Shown: positions 52,430 through 63,759 of the stretch, one piece after another
Position numbering within the stretch: the first letter of the stretch is position 1
Layout of the letters: every line of letters begins with the position of its first letter
Source of the DNA: Limanda limanda
Taxonomy: Eukaryota; Chordata; Actinopteri; Pleuronectiformes; Pleuronectidae
Assembly (NCBI RefSeq): GCF_963576545.1
Contig: NC_083654.1
Location: 17,444,199-17,508,198, forward strand
Direction of reading: 5' to 3'
Length of the DNA: 64,000 nt
Program-made: the position numbers and the translations under genes
The notes under the pieces: model-generated
Told to the model about the DNA's origin: nothing
What the model saw: only the letters and a program-made list of their open reading frames with translations
Databases searched by the model: none

Positions 52430-53000
52430 ATCTCTCCTCCAATTGGACTCCATCACGCCGAGGGCTTTTTCTGCACTCCTCTCTTTTCCATTCATCCTGG
52501 TTTTGTGAGTCCACGGGCTTGGCTCCCTCTCTGCGTCAGTGTCCTTGCCGTCTAATTGATGCCGCCTACCTGTCCCGCTCAGTGTTTTTCCACACACTGA
52601 CTAATGCCCACAAGTCGGTGCCTCATCAGCGGCCGGAGCGGTGGAAGGCACTGCCAAAGAAACCATTCAGGCAAAATCTAAGAGGGTGGCTTGAGTCATT
52701 TAACTCAAATAAAGCTGGGAGAAAGGCCTGTTTGCTCTTGGTAATCCCCCACTTGCTCGACAAGGCTTCACAAGGTTCATCTGCTGTGCTGAATTGGTGC
52801 ACGTATCCTTATTTGTATAGGAGCTCATTGTGGCTGTGGGTAAGAGGGGGAATCTGACAGGACTGGCAGCTATTCAAGCGCTCATGCCTATTTGCTTATC
52901 CTCATTCATGGCAGAATTGGCTTTTTTACTGAGCCATTTGTCAGGCTATGCGTGACACACTATTTTCATTGAGCCTGCCACTACTAATGCAACTGTGCAG
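52430..53000. other. Repeat-poor, conserved-looking intronic stretch
   Basis: Complex sequence without simple repeats. It includes GTCTAATTGATGCCGCC and CTATTTGCTTATCCTC, which resemble homeodomain and forkhead-like sites. A frame of 146 codons crosses part of it (52417-52857) but has no domain or splice support. It may be an intronic enhancer; this is inference only. Confidence 0.25.
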
Positions 53001-53304
53001 ACTCAATGTTGCAGGCAGCGGTATATGTTTTTAGAAGAGGGGCGACTGGGGCCTCCCACAGTAATCACAGTGGTAAGGTTACACTGCCATTTGCATGTCT
53101 GTGGCCGCTGTCTCCTCCGGTTTCCACGTCTGAGTATCTAGGTGAAGACACTAGGTCATTGGTTTGTGCAGCCACGATGGAAATGAAATGCAAATTCCTG
53201 AAGATGAGATGTACACATCAAAGGATTGTCTATGTCAGCCTACTTAGTTAAATTAACAGCCATTGTGAAAAAAGGATATTTCTATCTCTTCTCTTTTTCT
53301 CTAT

Positions 53305-53540
53305 GCAGGTGATTTTCCAAGTTTCTTATTCTGAACCGGTATCCTTGGACAGACTAACTGTATGATCCAGTAATACTCTATTTACAGGACTATGAGAAAA
53401 CAGCTTCATGGAAAACATAGTATCGCAGGTGATTTTCCAAGTTTCTTATTCCGAACTCGATTCCTTGGTCTGACGTTTTAACTGTATGATCCAGTTCTAC
53501 TCGCAGTTACAAGACCAGCTTCATGGAAAACATAGTATCG
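53305..53540 (+). repeat. Tandem duplication, two units of 120 and 116 bp
   Basis: Both units start GCAGGTGATTTTCCAAGTTT and end GGAAAACATAGTATCG. The second unit abuts the first exactly. Differences cluster in the middle (two small indels and several substitutions), while both ends are almost identical. Confidence 0.93.
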
Positions 53541-55762
53541 CCTACACAGTTGATTATGACTTGTCAGTTTGCCAGACGTATCTGGTTATGGGGCAGAGCA
53601 CAGACTTGGACTCTGCACCAATAATAAGCTGAAACCAGATGAGAAAGACAATCCTGTCTGTGCAGCCTCCCTTTTCGAAGGGCCCTCATGGGAAAATTGT
53701 CTTTTACTGCACCTCACACGTGCAAAGGGCTTCACTCGGTTAACATATTCAAATAGCAACACCATAACTGATGATAAAGAGACATTTAGGGTCTGATTAG
53801 GCAGGGATATATGAAGCCGGCTTTGCTCTTCCCTCGGTTGCCCTCAGCCGGGGAAGGTGAAGAGGCGATTCTGCTGCAGCAGGAGCCGTGCAGGAGATCC
53901 TCTGGTGTGCTGCTCCTCAAAGTGCACGCAGCAGCCACTCGTTAAAAATGCAGGAGCAATTACCTTGGCTGAGCCTGAGTCAGTGAACGCGAGTCAAGCT
54001 GCCATCTCCCCCCCACCCCCTTCCTCCTGCCTCCACTGCTGCTGCTGCTCCACCAGCAACCTGAGCATTCCTCACATGGACTGGCATGCCAGAGGTAGGG
54101 CAGCAGACACCGGCAGCTTCGGTTACACGGGAAAAAAACAAAAGCTCTTCTCTGCCGCGCCTGCCTGCCTGCCCGGCTGTCTGTCTCCCACAAGATGCAG
54201 TTACTCCCCCCCCCCCTCCCTCTCCCTCCACACCTCACCTCTCCACCACGTGACCTGCGGCCTAACATCCTTCTGTCTTGGCCTATTTAACCTTCAAAGC
54301 TATATCAATTGTTTGCATAAGTCAGGCAATGTTTGCCCTGTGCCGAGCAGTTTGATTCCCAGGCATAGAATATTGAACCGAGGAATCAGCCTCATTCAGA
54401 CGCATTATTCAGTATCTGTTCGGCAGCAGCAGAAGTTTCAACAAAGTTTGTAATCCGTTTATCTCTTTTTCACCAAAGCTGATAATCCCCGACTGAACAT
54501 ATTCACTCACACGTATCCCTCACAGCTGGAAAACACTACCTATAGTGTTGCCAGATAGATGTTCGGTGAAGTTTACATATGGACTTAACAATGAGGTGTT
54601 TTTCTAATAGTCTCCATGCTCACAGAACCGACGGAAAAGGTGATTCGGAAAAGTGGCGTCCAGCACAGATGGCGGGAAACCACGGCCGGCAGCCAGCAGG
54701 GTCTCCCGGAAATTGAGAAGGAAGAGCGCATGAGCAATGGAGGAAGGGAACGAGGAATAACAAAAGAGGGATAACATGAAAGAGGATTTCAAACGGGTCG
54801 AGATTTGATCTCAGAAATAGTGACATAAACAGTGGAAGATGAAAAGGGGCCAAATTTCCGAGACTGTAACATCCTCAGAGGAAAATAAGAGATTGAAAAT
54901 GCCACGACACAAGAGACCCGAGAGTGAAACAGCGGGTGAGAGCCGACAGCTCCGGGTAGGGACTGATGTTACAGAGAGAGAAACGCAAGTAAAAACAAGA
55001 AAGAGGGAGAGAAGCAGGTGTATTTGTAGAGTCCTGCCGAGTTGGTGGATTTTTGAAGAGCACATCACGCGTCTCTTTTCATCCGCCTCGCTTTATGTTG
55101 TCTGCACATTTCTATTTCTCTCACTTCAAAAAATGGGTTCCATTCCAGTTCCTCAAAAGGAAAAAGCGCTAAACCCTGGGACAAATAATTCTAATAGACA
55201 CTTCACCAAAAAGAGAGAAAGTAACCCACCTCCCGGGGTTTGGAGTTAACATCCAGGATTTATTTGAGACATGCAGGATCACAGGAAGGGTTTTCAGGTG
55301 TGTCTCTCTTCACAGCGGTACGTTGAGGAAGCTGCTGGGGATTCATCTTTCTCCAGTGGAAGGAAACTCGCCCGGCTCCCTCCACCACCCACCTCCCCAT
55401 ATGCCCCATTTCCCAGCACAGGTAGAAGCTCCTGGCTCCCGCAGCACCGGCCTGGTGTCGCCTGTTATCTCCAGATGGTCGGGGGGGGGGGGGAGTTGGG
55501 AGACGAGGGTCCCTGGGGCAACGACTCCACCGCCGAGCACATCATTCTATATTTTTTGGGCATTTATCTCACAGGCTGCTTTTAACAGCGACCTCCAGTG
55601 AGTGAGCAGGTACTTTGTTCAGTGTCTCGCTCAAGGACACTTAGACACTATGACACCAGCCTGTAGTGGAGAAGCTGCCAGTGACCTGGTTTTCAGACCT
55701 TCACTTTAAGCACTTGACCAATTACCAAGAAAAATGTCTCGCACATATATCGTAATATTTAA

Positions 55763-55960
55763 GCGGCTGCAGCCCAGGAGGTGGAGCGGGTCATGCACTA
55801 AATGGAAGGTCGGTGGTTCGATCCCAAGCTCCTCCAGCTTTCATTCTGGAGTGTCCTTGGGCAAGATGCTGAACCCCAAATTGCTGCTGATGGCTTTGCT
55901 GGCAATGAATATGAATGGTGTCATAGAAAGCAGACTATAGAAGAGCTGTATAAATATTCC
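55763..55960 (+). mobile_element. tRNA-headed SINE-like repeat
   Basis: The head contains CAGGAGGTGGAGCGGGTCAT (A-box region) and the B box GGTTCGATCCC at 55815-55825, identical to the copy at 1588-1772. The body contains TCCTTGGGCAAGATGCTGAA and CCCCAAATTGCTGCTGATGG, and the tail ends GTATAAATATTCC. The head is also embedded in the array at 26125-28050. Polymerase III promoter boxes are inferred from sequence only. Confidence 0.7.
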
Positions 55961-56048
55961 TAATTTCACAATGTGCAAATGCATTGATAGACTTATCTTG
56001 GTCGTAAAAGATTTTGTGTAATATAACAACAAATGCATTGTCATGGAT

Positions 56049-56767
56049 AGGGTTGCAAAGGGGCGGAAAGTTTCTGGTAAATTTCCGGAAACTTTCCATG
56101 GGAAGTTTAGCTCGGGAATTTTGAAAAAAAAAAAAAAAATACGCAAATTAAACGCTGAGCAATAAAAACATCATTCAAAACTCTATTTTAAAGATGTATG
56201 GGATGCAGCACACGCTGCACGTTGCATTTCAACCTTCCACTGTGCATTCTTCAATCACATGCACAGATAATTCCCAGCATCCTTCACTCTAAGGATTGTT
56301 CATCTGTTCATCTAGCCTATTTCCATTCATGTATCCATCAATTGTTAAATATTTTAACAGACTATTCCAATTGTTTGGCTAACTATTTATATCTCTGGCA
56401 TTGCATTAGTGGCTTTTTACAAACTTTTTTCTCATCTTATTCTACAGAACAATGCCACGTGCACTATCTCATGTGTGGAGGCATTTCACCCCATCCAATG
56501 TAGAAGGAAAGGCTGTGTACATTTGCAAATACTGTGCAAAGACCTATGTTAAGAATGACACAACGATGCAGAAGCATATAGTCAAGTGCCCAAAGTTTCC
56601 TCAGGGCTCAATAGGGGTCTGTATATAACAAGGGAAATACAGTTAGTATAAATTACCCACAACATTTCCAGTTTATTCCCGTTAATTCCCGTATATTCCC
56701 GTTAATTCCCGTTAATTCCCATTGAAAGTTTCCAACTTTGAATATTCCCGGAATTTTGCAACCCTGG
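56049..56767 (+). mobile_element. Non-autonomous hAT-type element, copy 2 (719 bp)
   Basis: The left end is AGGGTTGCAAA and the right end TTTGCAACCCTGG, giving an 11-bp perfect inverted repeat. Both sides carry the identical 8-bp duplication TCATGGAT (56041-56048 and 56768-56775), so the boundaries are well fixed. Internal sequence closely matches the element at 6147-6931, including the BED-finger ORF and the run of GTTAATTCCCGT motifs near the right end. It differs by several indels, among them loss of about 30 bp inside the ORF. Confidence 0.88.
56452..56628 (+). pseudogene. BED-type zinc finger fragment of hAT transposase, copy 2
   Basis: This is a 58-codon ORF, collinear with the first copy for 53 residues. 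It differs there by Leu22Val, Arg34Lys and two silent changes, then a deletion joins QGS to IGVCI and a stop. The zinc-binding Cys25, Cys28, His42 and Cys46 are all kept. The TTCTACAG acceptor-like sequence before the ATG is also kept. Whether it is expressed is unknown; retention may simply reflect recent insertion. Confidence 0.7.
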
Positions 56768-59700
56768 TCATGGATAAAGACTCGGTTTCTCCTCCCATCT
56801 TTGCAAATATAAAAAGAAACAGTCTTTGCTTGTTTCTGTTCACCAATCCCCTTGTCACATATCTACTCTGGTCTTCTATCAAAATGGAAGTCGAGCGAGC
56901 AGCAGCCGTAATGAGATGTGGACGGCGGCCGCATGCGGAGGGCCACGTCGGAGCACTCTGCTCTGGTGGTGGAGGAGAGGCTGCGGTAAACAGTAATGCA
57001 CATGCAACCTTAAAGCCTGGTGCACGGATAGGGGTGGGCTGCCGGCTGATAGATGAGAAGTGTTAAGAGTTCCCCCCCTTCTGCAGTGTGTGTCTTTGTG
57101 TGTTTGTGCACGCACGCACACCCCCCTGACTGACAGCTCCACATTAATGGATTGTACGGCTGCATGAAGCCATGGGCGAAGGCAGGTAAAGAAAAAACAA
57201 ACAACAAGACCTATTAGTTGATTAACGATGAAAAAAGCCGCCCGGCCACACGAGGAATCGGCAAAACATGAAGAAAGAGCCAAACAGCAAGATGGAGCTC
57301 TCGCTAACAAGTCTGTCAATTTGATCTGCTGAAGACAGAGAGAGAGAGGGGGTGGGGTGGGGGGGTGATGGGTTAAGATTTACAGCAGAGCGGGGACAGT
57401 ATTTTGTTGTGGCCAGTCAGTCGTGAAGCACGTATCAAGAATTACAAGAGAGGAAATGAGTTATGCTGCCCCTGTCTTAGTGCTAATGAGAGCATGTCGT
57501 CCCAGGCTCAGACCGGGGGACCGGGCTTTTGCTAAATGTAATGGGGGAGACGTGTATTTTTTTTTTTTTCCAGACCTAAAAGCCCTTGATAAACTCTTCA
57601 AAGCAGTTCCACATCGGCGGAGACAGAGAGGCACTAAGCTGCGAGCGGAGTTAAAACTGATAACTGATATAATGAAAGACTTTGCAAACGGCTCCTTTTG
57701 CTCTGCCTTTGATTTCGCCTGCCCTCCGTGTCTATGAATATCTGTCTCCCCCTTGTTGTCTCCATTTCTCTTTCTCCTCTATCCAAGCATTAAAGGAGGG
57801 TTTAGACGGCTCTGTTGTTATTTCTGGAACACAATGGGACCGGCCCGGCGTAATGTAACCAAACCCTTTTCCTTGCTTTTAACTGGCCCCTCCCTGCCTG
57901 CAACATCCATCCCTCTGCTCTCCGACCTTTCCTCCGCTCTCTCACACGCAGAGATACGCCCCGTTCCCTCCATCCTTCCCTCCATTTATTAAGAATTAGA
58001 CAGGGTATAAATGGCCGGGGCAGATACAGGCACAGATCCTCTCAAAGGGCTCTATTGACTGGTGTTTATTTAAGGCCGGGGACATTAGCCGCTGCTAAAT
58101 CTACTTCAGTCTGCTCCTCTGCAGCTTCTTGGGTTCTGTAGGTTCGAGCCGGAATTCCACTCTGGCGACAGTCCGTACCCAGATGACAACGCAAGTGCTT
58201 CTCCATTTACTTTAGTGCATCCTTCTTGTGTGTGTGTATGCTTGTGTGTGTGTGTGTGAGATTGCTGACATTAGGCTTGTAATGACCCGGCCTATCGACG
58301 GTGCAGCAGCACAAGGATAAAAGCGGCGTCCGCTACCTTCGAGTCCAGCAACGCTAAAAATCCACCATCACATCAGTAATTTGAGACTTCCTTTAGAGAG
58401 TTGTGTATGCAATAATGAAACGGAGAAGTGCAAATGCCTGTCATCGGGAGAAAATTAGATACAACGCACTCACTAACAGGCACTTAGTACGCACATTTAG
58501 TTGGAATTCATATTCCCTTCCAAACACTATCGTAAAATAACAATAATTGATCCGTGCGCTGTAATCGTCCTCATGGGGGGAGGGAGGGGCCGGGCTGGGG
58601 CCGGAGTCGGGCGTTTTACTGTAATTTTCCCATTTATGATGCACATCTATTACCTGCCGTTAAAAATGAATGCACGGCAAGCTGTGCACATCAAACCATA
58701 CAGAGCAAAGAGCGATAGAGTCTGTGGACTGATCAGCTGGGGCCTGGACAGAAATAGGGTCTTTAAAGGATCCTCTCATCAAAGCAGACTCCTGCCTGCC
58801 AGCCCCCCCCTCCAACCACCCCCAGCCATAAGCTCAAATAAAACACACACACACACACACACGCACACAAATCCTCTTTCAGCAATCAATAATTCAGCTA
58901 AGGAGAAGCACATGCTACGCCCCACTGCATTAATCAATAGGAAGCCAAATGTTATTGTTTTATCTCATTCTCTGACTTTCACATTCTAATCTGGGCTGAC
59001 GAGCACAAACCGGACAGCATCAGGGAACTGCATTCATTTGGAATATAACACACACACACACACATTTCCTCGTGCAGGAGGGGGTGAGAGGGACCCCTAA
59101 AGTCAGAAGGCGCCTCCAATTATTCTGCCGGGGCCATTGTGAAAATGTTTAGCCCCATTTCTTTACCATAAAGTCCTCCGTTATAACCAGGCACAGATGC
59201 TCTATAAATTTCCTATGCATAGAATCTCGAATATGTGTCATAAAATGGAGGCGAGAGAAGGAGAATGGCAATACTTTGGTATGAGTTACGCCACCCCCAC
59301 CCCCCCCCGACTCCCCCTCCCTATCCCTACAAGATATTTACGCCCCTCACCCCCCAACCACCACCACCACCACCACCACCATCCGCCCACATCTCTGGGG
59401 AGAATGAGGCGATACCTTGAGAATGCAGCGGTGAAGATGAACAAAAATACCTGTGATTTGAGACTGATGGCTAAATCCGAGCTGGGGAATGTGTGCAAAA
59501 AGGGGGGGCGGGCGGGCTGTGTGAGTGTGTGTGTGTGTGTGTGTGTGGCTGTACACATAGAATCAAAGTGACTGCCATGTGATTTGGTCGACTGTGAAGT
59601 GAACCTGCCGGCCAAGGCCCTTCTCCTCTCGCTGTAATCGAGCCATCAATGATCATTAATGAGAGTGTGAGATCTCCTCAGCCTCTCGGCCTCATCGCCC

Positions 59701-59879
59701 GACACTCTGGCCTCTCTCTCTCTCTCCACGCCTCCCTCTCTCTCCTCTTCCCTCTCTCCCACTGACCCCGGCTCCGGCTCCATCATACCAACCCGGCGAG
59801 GCCACAGGCGATGCTAACTAACCATGAAAATGAATATGAACGCTGGCTGCTGATTTATAAACGGAAATGCTCGCCGCTC

Positions 59880-60130
59880 TCGCCCCCCCGCCGCTCTCGT
59901 TTGCATGACACCGGACCCGACCCGCTCGCTCGAGGATGCATCAATCGCTGACGGTGGCGAGATGGGATCTGCGCTGACCTTGGGAGTGAACTGCAGCATC
60001 GGCGGAGGAGGAGGAGGAGGAGGAGGCCGGGGCCCCTGTTGCTACAGAGCAGGGAGGCCGAGAGCAGGAGGGAGGGTGGAGAAGAGGAGGGAGGGAGGAA
60101 GGGGAACGGAGGGGCATACCCTGATTGAGA
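59880..60130. promoter_or_regulatory. CpG-rich block with GGA repeat in intron 1
   Basis: CpG dinucleotides are dense around 59880-59990 (CCGGACCCGACCCGCTCGCT and neighbours), with an octamer-like TTTGCATG at 59899-59906, followed by (GGA)n at 60004-60026. It lies 2.1 kb inside intron 1 from exon 1. It could be a CpG island shore, an alternative promoter or an enhancer. There is no exon evidence, and GC-rich frames here are not convincing. Confidence 0.3.
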
Positions 60131-60604
60131 GGGCCCCAAGATGAGTAACTCTGCGATATGAGAAGGGGGAGGGATGATGGAAGGAGTGGAGGAAGGGGGT
60201 GAGGTGGAGGTGGGGGGGAGAGGGAAGCCATATGGCAGCAGCACAAATGTATTAAACTATAAATCAGGCGGAGCTTGTGGCCTGCAGGAAGGTTTCCCTG
60301 CTGGAGTCACAGAGGCTCAACACACAGCTATCGATACATCGATGCTTCTATTCATAGATTATTTATTGAACTTTTCCCCTTCTCGTAAATTCCTCATTCC
60401 ATGTTTGAGCTTTTCTAACTTGCTATCGAGTTCTGTTTGTTAAGCTGCCGATACAAACAAGCTGAGTTTGTAAACCAATGCTTTTTTTCCCCCGATACCT
60501 TTCGTATGGGAAGATAGGTTTGTGTTTTCCTCCATGATTCTGAGTTAAACAAGACTTTTCCTGATTAAATATGAAGTAGAGTTTGAAATGTTTCCTAATC
60601 GTGA

Positions 60605-60960
60605 TCAGGGGTTACAGAAATAAATAAAAATGTGGAATACGGCCAAAATGGCCACTAAATGCAAAATAGCAGGCTTCCTGTGGTGGTTTTCCAATTGCAA
60701 CTGAAGACTTTTTTGTTTGTCTGGTCATGATACAACTGTGTATTGATTTTTGTGAAGATCGGTCAGTGTGAACACGTTCCGGGGGTCTCGGGGGGCACCA
60801 CTTTCTAACTTTCTGCAAATTTTGGTAAGAATTTGAGCATGGTAAAGCCCTCAAAAAGCCAATTAATTTGCCTGAATAATAATAATAATAATAATAATCC
60901 TTACAATTTCAATAGGGCCTCACCTGACCTTTGATCAGTGCTCGGGCCCTAATTAAAAAA
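60605..60960 (+). repeat. Interspersed repeat with (AAT)n and CTCGGGCCCTAATTA end
   Basis: It contains TACGGCCAAAATGGCCACTA, then GAATAATAATAATAATAATA and TTCAATAGGGCCTCACC, ending AGTGCTCGGGCCCTAATTA. This ending is common to a very abundant percomorph repeat. No ORF or clear inverted ends were seen. Confidence 0.6.
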
Positions 60961-61863
60961 GCTAAAATGTTGCATTGAACAAAAGGACAGAAATAGAAAA
61001 TTTTGATTAAAGAAAAGTGCAAATGAAGATGATTTGCAATATATGTGTGGTTAGGGTTTGACTACTATAAGTACTAATATTATACTGAGAGGCACTTAAG
61101 TGGCTGGTTGAGACCTGACTATTATATACTGAAATACACATACATATATATAGGCTTGTTCAGCCTTTGCCGTGCATCACCCCATCACAATGATGGGCAG
61201 AAATGAGTGATTCACATGTGGTAGAAAAAAACGGAGTAATCCACCAAAAGGCTTCCCTGTTAATCCCTTGATGATGTCTGGGTAAAGTGCCCAGCCAGTG
61301 TCCTGGCAGCCGCCCGGGTCCAGGCCTGAGCCTCCCTCCCACAGGCACTGATGCATGGTAGAGCTCCAGCAAACACAGGCAGCGTTCCTCCTGCCTGCTC
61401 TGCATCACACACCCACGGACATCGCAACAGAGAAGGAAGACTTCTCCTCTTTGTAAAACATAACAATATGTGCCTTTTAGTGAATCATCAACTTCATAGA
61501 TGAATGTTTTATTTGCCTTCTCAGAGAAGTGCCACTCGAGCGTTGAAACACTGGCCTACATTCAGCCTGCAAACGCTTCACCAGTAAATTAAATCTCGCT
61601 CCTAATCATTTGTTTTATTGTGTGACTGCCGCACACAGAGCTGCCTGTCAGTTATTTTTTACAAAAGCCTCCAACATCCGCAAAAACATGTTTATTGACA
61701 TGTGAGACAACACGGCATCCGCAGTGTGTAACATCAGGAGCTCAGGAGTTTACAGGTGAAGGATGGATTGGACGTGACTGGACAGCTCCCAGTAACGGTC
61801 CAGTGGGCTGGACCAACAGTGGTCCAATACCTCCGGCCTTGATCCCTGATCCCTCACTTCAGG

Positions 61864-61920
61864 GACACACACACACACACACACATGCACAACCACACAC
61901 ACACACACGCACACACACAC
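61864..61920. repeat. (AC)n microsatellite, interrupted
   Basis: Three AC blocks separated by TGCACAACC and ACG; 280 bp inside intron 1 from exon 1. Confidence 0.93.
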
Positions 61921-62197
61921 TGACAGAGACATCTAAACTGCAACAAGGCACCTGCCATCTGAAACCATCACAGCCAAGGCCGGCTATCCATCAATTCCCA
62001 TCTCCACTCAGGGATGAGAGGAGGATGAATGGAGTGCAGTGGAAGGGGAGAGAGGTGGGGGAGGGAGCGGTGGTGAGGGTGAGGTCGAGGGTTAGGGTGA
62101 GGGAGGGAGGGAAGGGTGGGAGGCAGGTGGTAAAGTAGTGTGGGAGTAGATGAGTGGGTGAAGAGAGAGAGAGAGAGAGAGCAGAGGAGCAGCGTAC

Positions 62198-62272
62198 CTT
62201 GGTCTGGAGATAGTGGGGGTAGTAGTAGGTGTACTGAGGGTACATTGGCTGCTGCTCCAAGCGCTTGCCCAT
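62198..62272 (-). CDS. rbms3: rbms3 coding exon 1 (residues 1-25)
   Basis: Read on the minus strand, an ATG at 62272-62270 opens 25 codons beginning MGKRLEQQPMYPQYTYYY and continuing PHYLQTK. This Tyr/Pro/Gln-rich N-terminus is characteristic of RBMS3; the mammalian form as I recall it has DQPQ where this has EQQP. The exon ends in phase 0 with AAG followed by a GTACGC donor at 62197-62192. The start was chosen because it gives the family N-terminus exactly. The reading frame stays open for some distance upstream, but that sequence does not resemble the family and is probably 5' UTR. A short CT-type repeat (GA on the plus strand, 62164-62182) lies just inside intron 1. Confidence 0.93.
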
Positions 62273-62927
62273 GTAGCTGGAATCCTTAGCACAGAGGCAG
62301 GGAATGGTGACACCGGGTTGGGGGGGGCTGCCAAACTGCGAGCAAACGGGATGGAGGCAGCGGAGGAGGGCGAGCGGTTCCTGTCTGCGCTGTCCGTACC
62401 ACTGAGCCGCGAGCCGGTGGTCCTCCAGGGAGAAGGCAGGGTCTGCGTGGGCAGCCGGGGACAGCAGCGTGGCGGAGGGTCCGGGGGATCGGAGGGTCCT
62501 GGGGATCGGGTCCGGGGAAAGCCTGGGCTCACTCTGTCACTCTCTCACTGCTGGATCAATTGCAATATTTCCACAAGTGCTCTGTGAGCGGCCGGTGTCG
62601 GAGTGTGACCGGGTAGGCGATGGGTGAGGTGGAGGAAGAGGAAGGAAAGAGAAGCGGTGCAGGTGGCAGTGGCTCTGGCAGTCCTGTAAAATGTTGGAGA
62701 ATGGGAGAGGAGGAAGAGGAGGAGGAGGAGAGAAGGAGGAGGAGAGGGATGGCAAGGAAAAACGGGAAGAGGACGAATAGGTTCACTTCTCTATTTAAGC
62801 TGCTTCACTCCAGTCTTTTTTGTGTGTTGTTGCCTGGGCTTTAATCTGCCTCTCTCTGAACCACACTGTGAATCTGACTCGCTCTCACTGCCCCTCTCTC
62901 TCTCTGTTTCCCTCTCTTGCATACACA

Positions 62928-62959
<32 letters not shown>

Positions 62960-63434
62960 GCTCTCTCTCTCTCTCCTCTGTAGTCTGATCCGGCAGTGGC
63001 TGCGTGCTGTCCTGTTTGACAGAGAGGGCAGATATCCTCAGCACCGGTTGCCGACAGATGCACGAGAGAGAATAGGAGCCGGGCCACGGGGAGAAGCAAA
63101 TCTCAGTCTGTGGGAGAGATGTGGTCGGTCGAGCTAGAGCGAGAGCACAGAGCGAACACAGAGGAATGATCCTGGTTCCTGAAAGGATGTGGCAGACGCG
63201 TGTATTCAAAAAGAAATCCACCGGTCGGTTAGTCAATCCACTGGGTTCCAGTTAGAGGACGAGTGGGGAAAAAAAAGCCACAGTGACAGAGTCCCAGGTG
63301 TCCAGTGGAGAAGGAGTCCCTCGTCTGCGATCCTCCCTCTTCCTGCTCTTGTAAAATGTGTTCCTTATTTCTTCCTTGGCTCTCTCACTCCTCTAAGCAG
63401 CTTGCCTCATTCTCTTTCCCTCTGTCACACAGTT

Positions 63435-63435
<1 letters not shown>

Positions 63436-63510
<75 letters not shown>
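63436..63510. repeat. (CT)n microsatellite, about 37 units
   Basis: Seventy-five bases of pure CT on the plus strand (GA on the rbms3 strand), 1.2 kb upstream of the start codon; imperfect CT sequence continues to about 63610. Confidence 0.97.
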
Positions 63511-63513
<3 letters not shown>

Positions 63514-63717
63514 TGCTCGCTCTTGTGCGTGTGCTTTCTCTATCACTCTCAGCCTCCCTCCCTCTCTTTCTCTCTCTCTCTTTCGCTCTCTCTTTCTCTC
63601 TCTCTCCTCCTCCAATACTGACAGGGTGGTAGAGGGGGCTCGTCCGAGGCGGCGAGCAGAGCAGCCGCCTCCTCCTTCCTTCTAGCCCCAGCCGGTAGGA
63701 GGGTCCTCTCAGGCAGC

Positions 63718-63720
<3 letters not shown>

Positions 63721-63756
<36 letters not shown>
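63721..63756. repeat. (GA)n microsatellite
   Basis: Eighteen GA units on the plus strand, so opposite in orientation to the CT tract 210 bp away. The two could pair as an imperfect inverted repeat. Confidence 0.97.

Positions 63757-63759
<3 letters not shown>

Larger units (their letters stand above)
24459..62197 (-). other. rbms3 intron 1 (about 37.7 kb)
   Basis: The intron runs from a GTACGC donor to a CTCCCAG acceptor and holds no exon I could recognise. Contents named separately are: GA minisatellite (25191-25632), 490-bp array (26125-28050), degenerate repeats near 31.5-32.1, 37.2-37.7 and 39.9 kb, (GGAT)n at 34.4 kb, AC tract at 42.7 kb, hAT-like MITE at 46.2 kb, nested LINE/MITE at 48.5-49.4 kb, 120-bp tandem pair at 53.3 kb, SINE-like copy and hAT/BED element at 55.8-56.8 kb, CpG-rich block near 60 kb and a trinucleotide-bearing repeat at 60.6 kb. 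In 28100-31500, 32200-37200, 40100-42700, 42800-46200, 47000-48500, 49400-52400 and 57000-59850 I see only unassigned intronic sequence with short AC/GT, CT or poly-G runs. Confidence 0.9.

Noticed and set aside
53857..54453. 198-codon plus-strand frame
   Set aside because: Composition follows C/T-rich low-complexity sequence; no domain, no start or splice support.
62092..62532. 146-codon minus-strand frame overlapping the rbms3 start, possible upstream ORF
   Set aside because: The frame opens with GTG, not ATG, at 62532, and its content is GC-rich without domain; no evidence it is translated.
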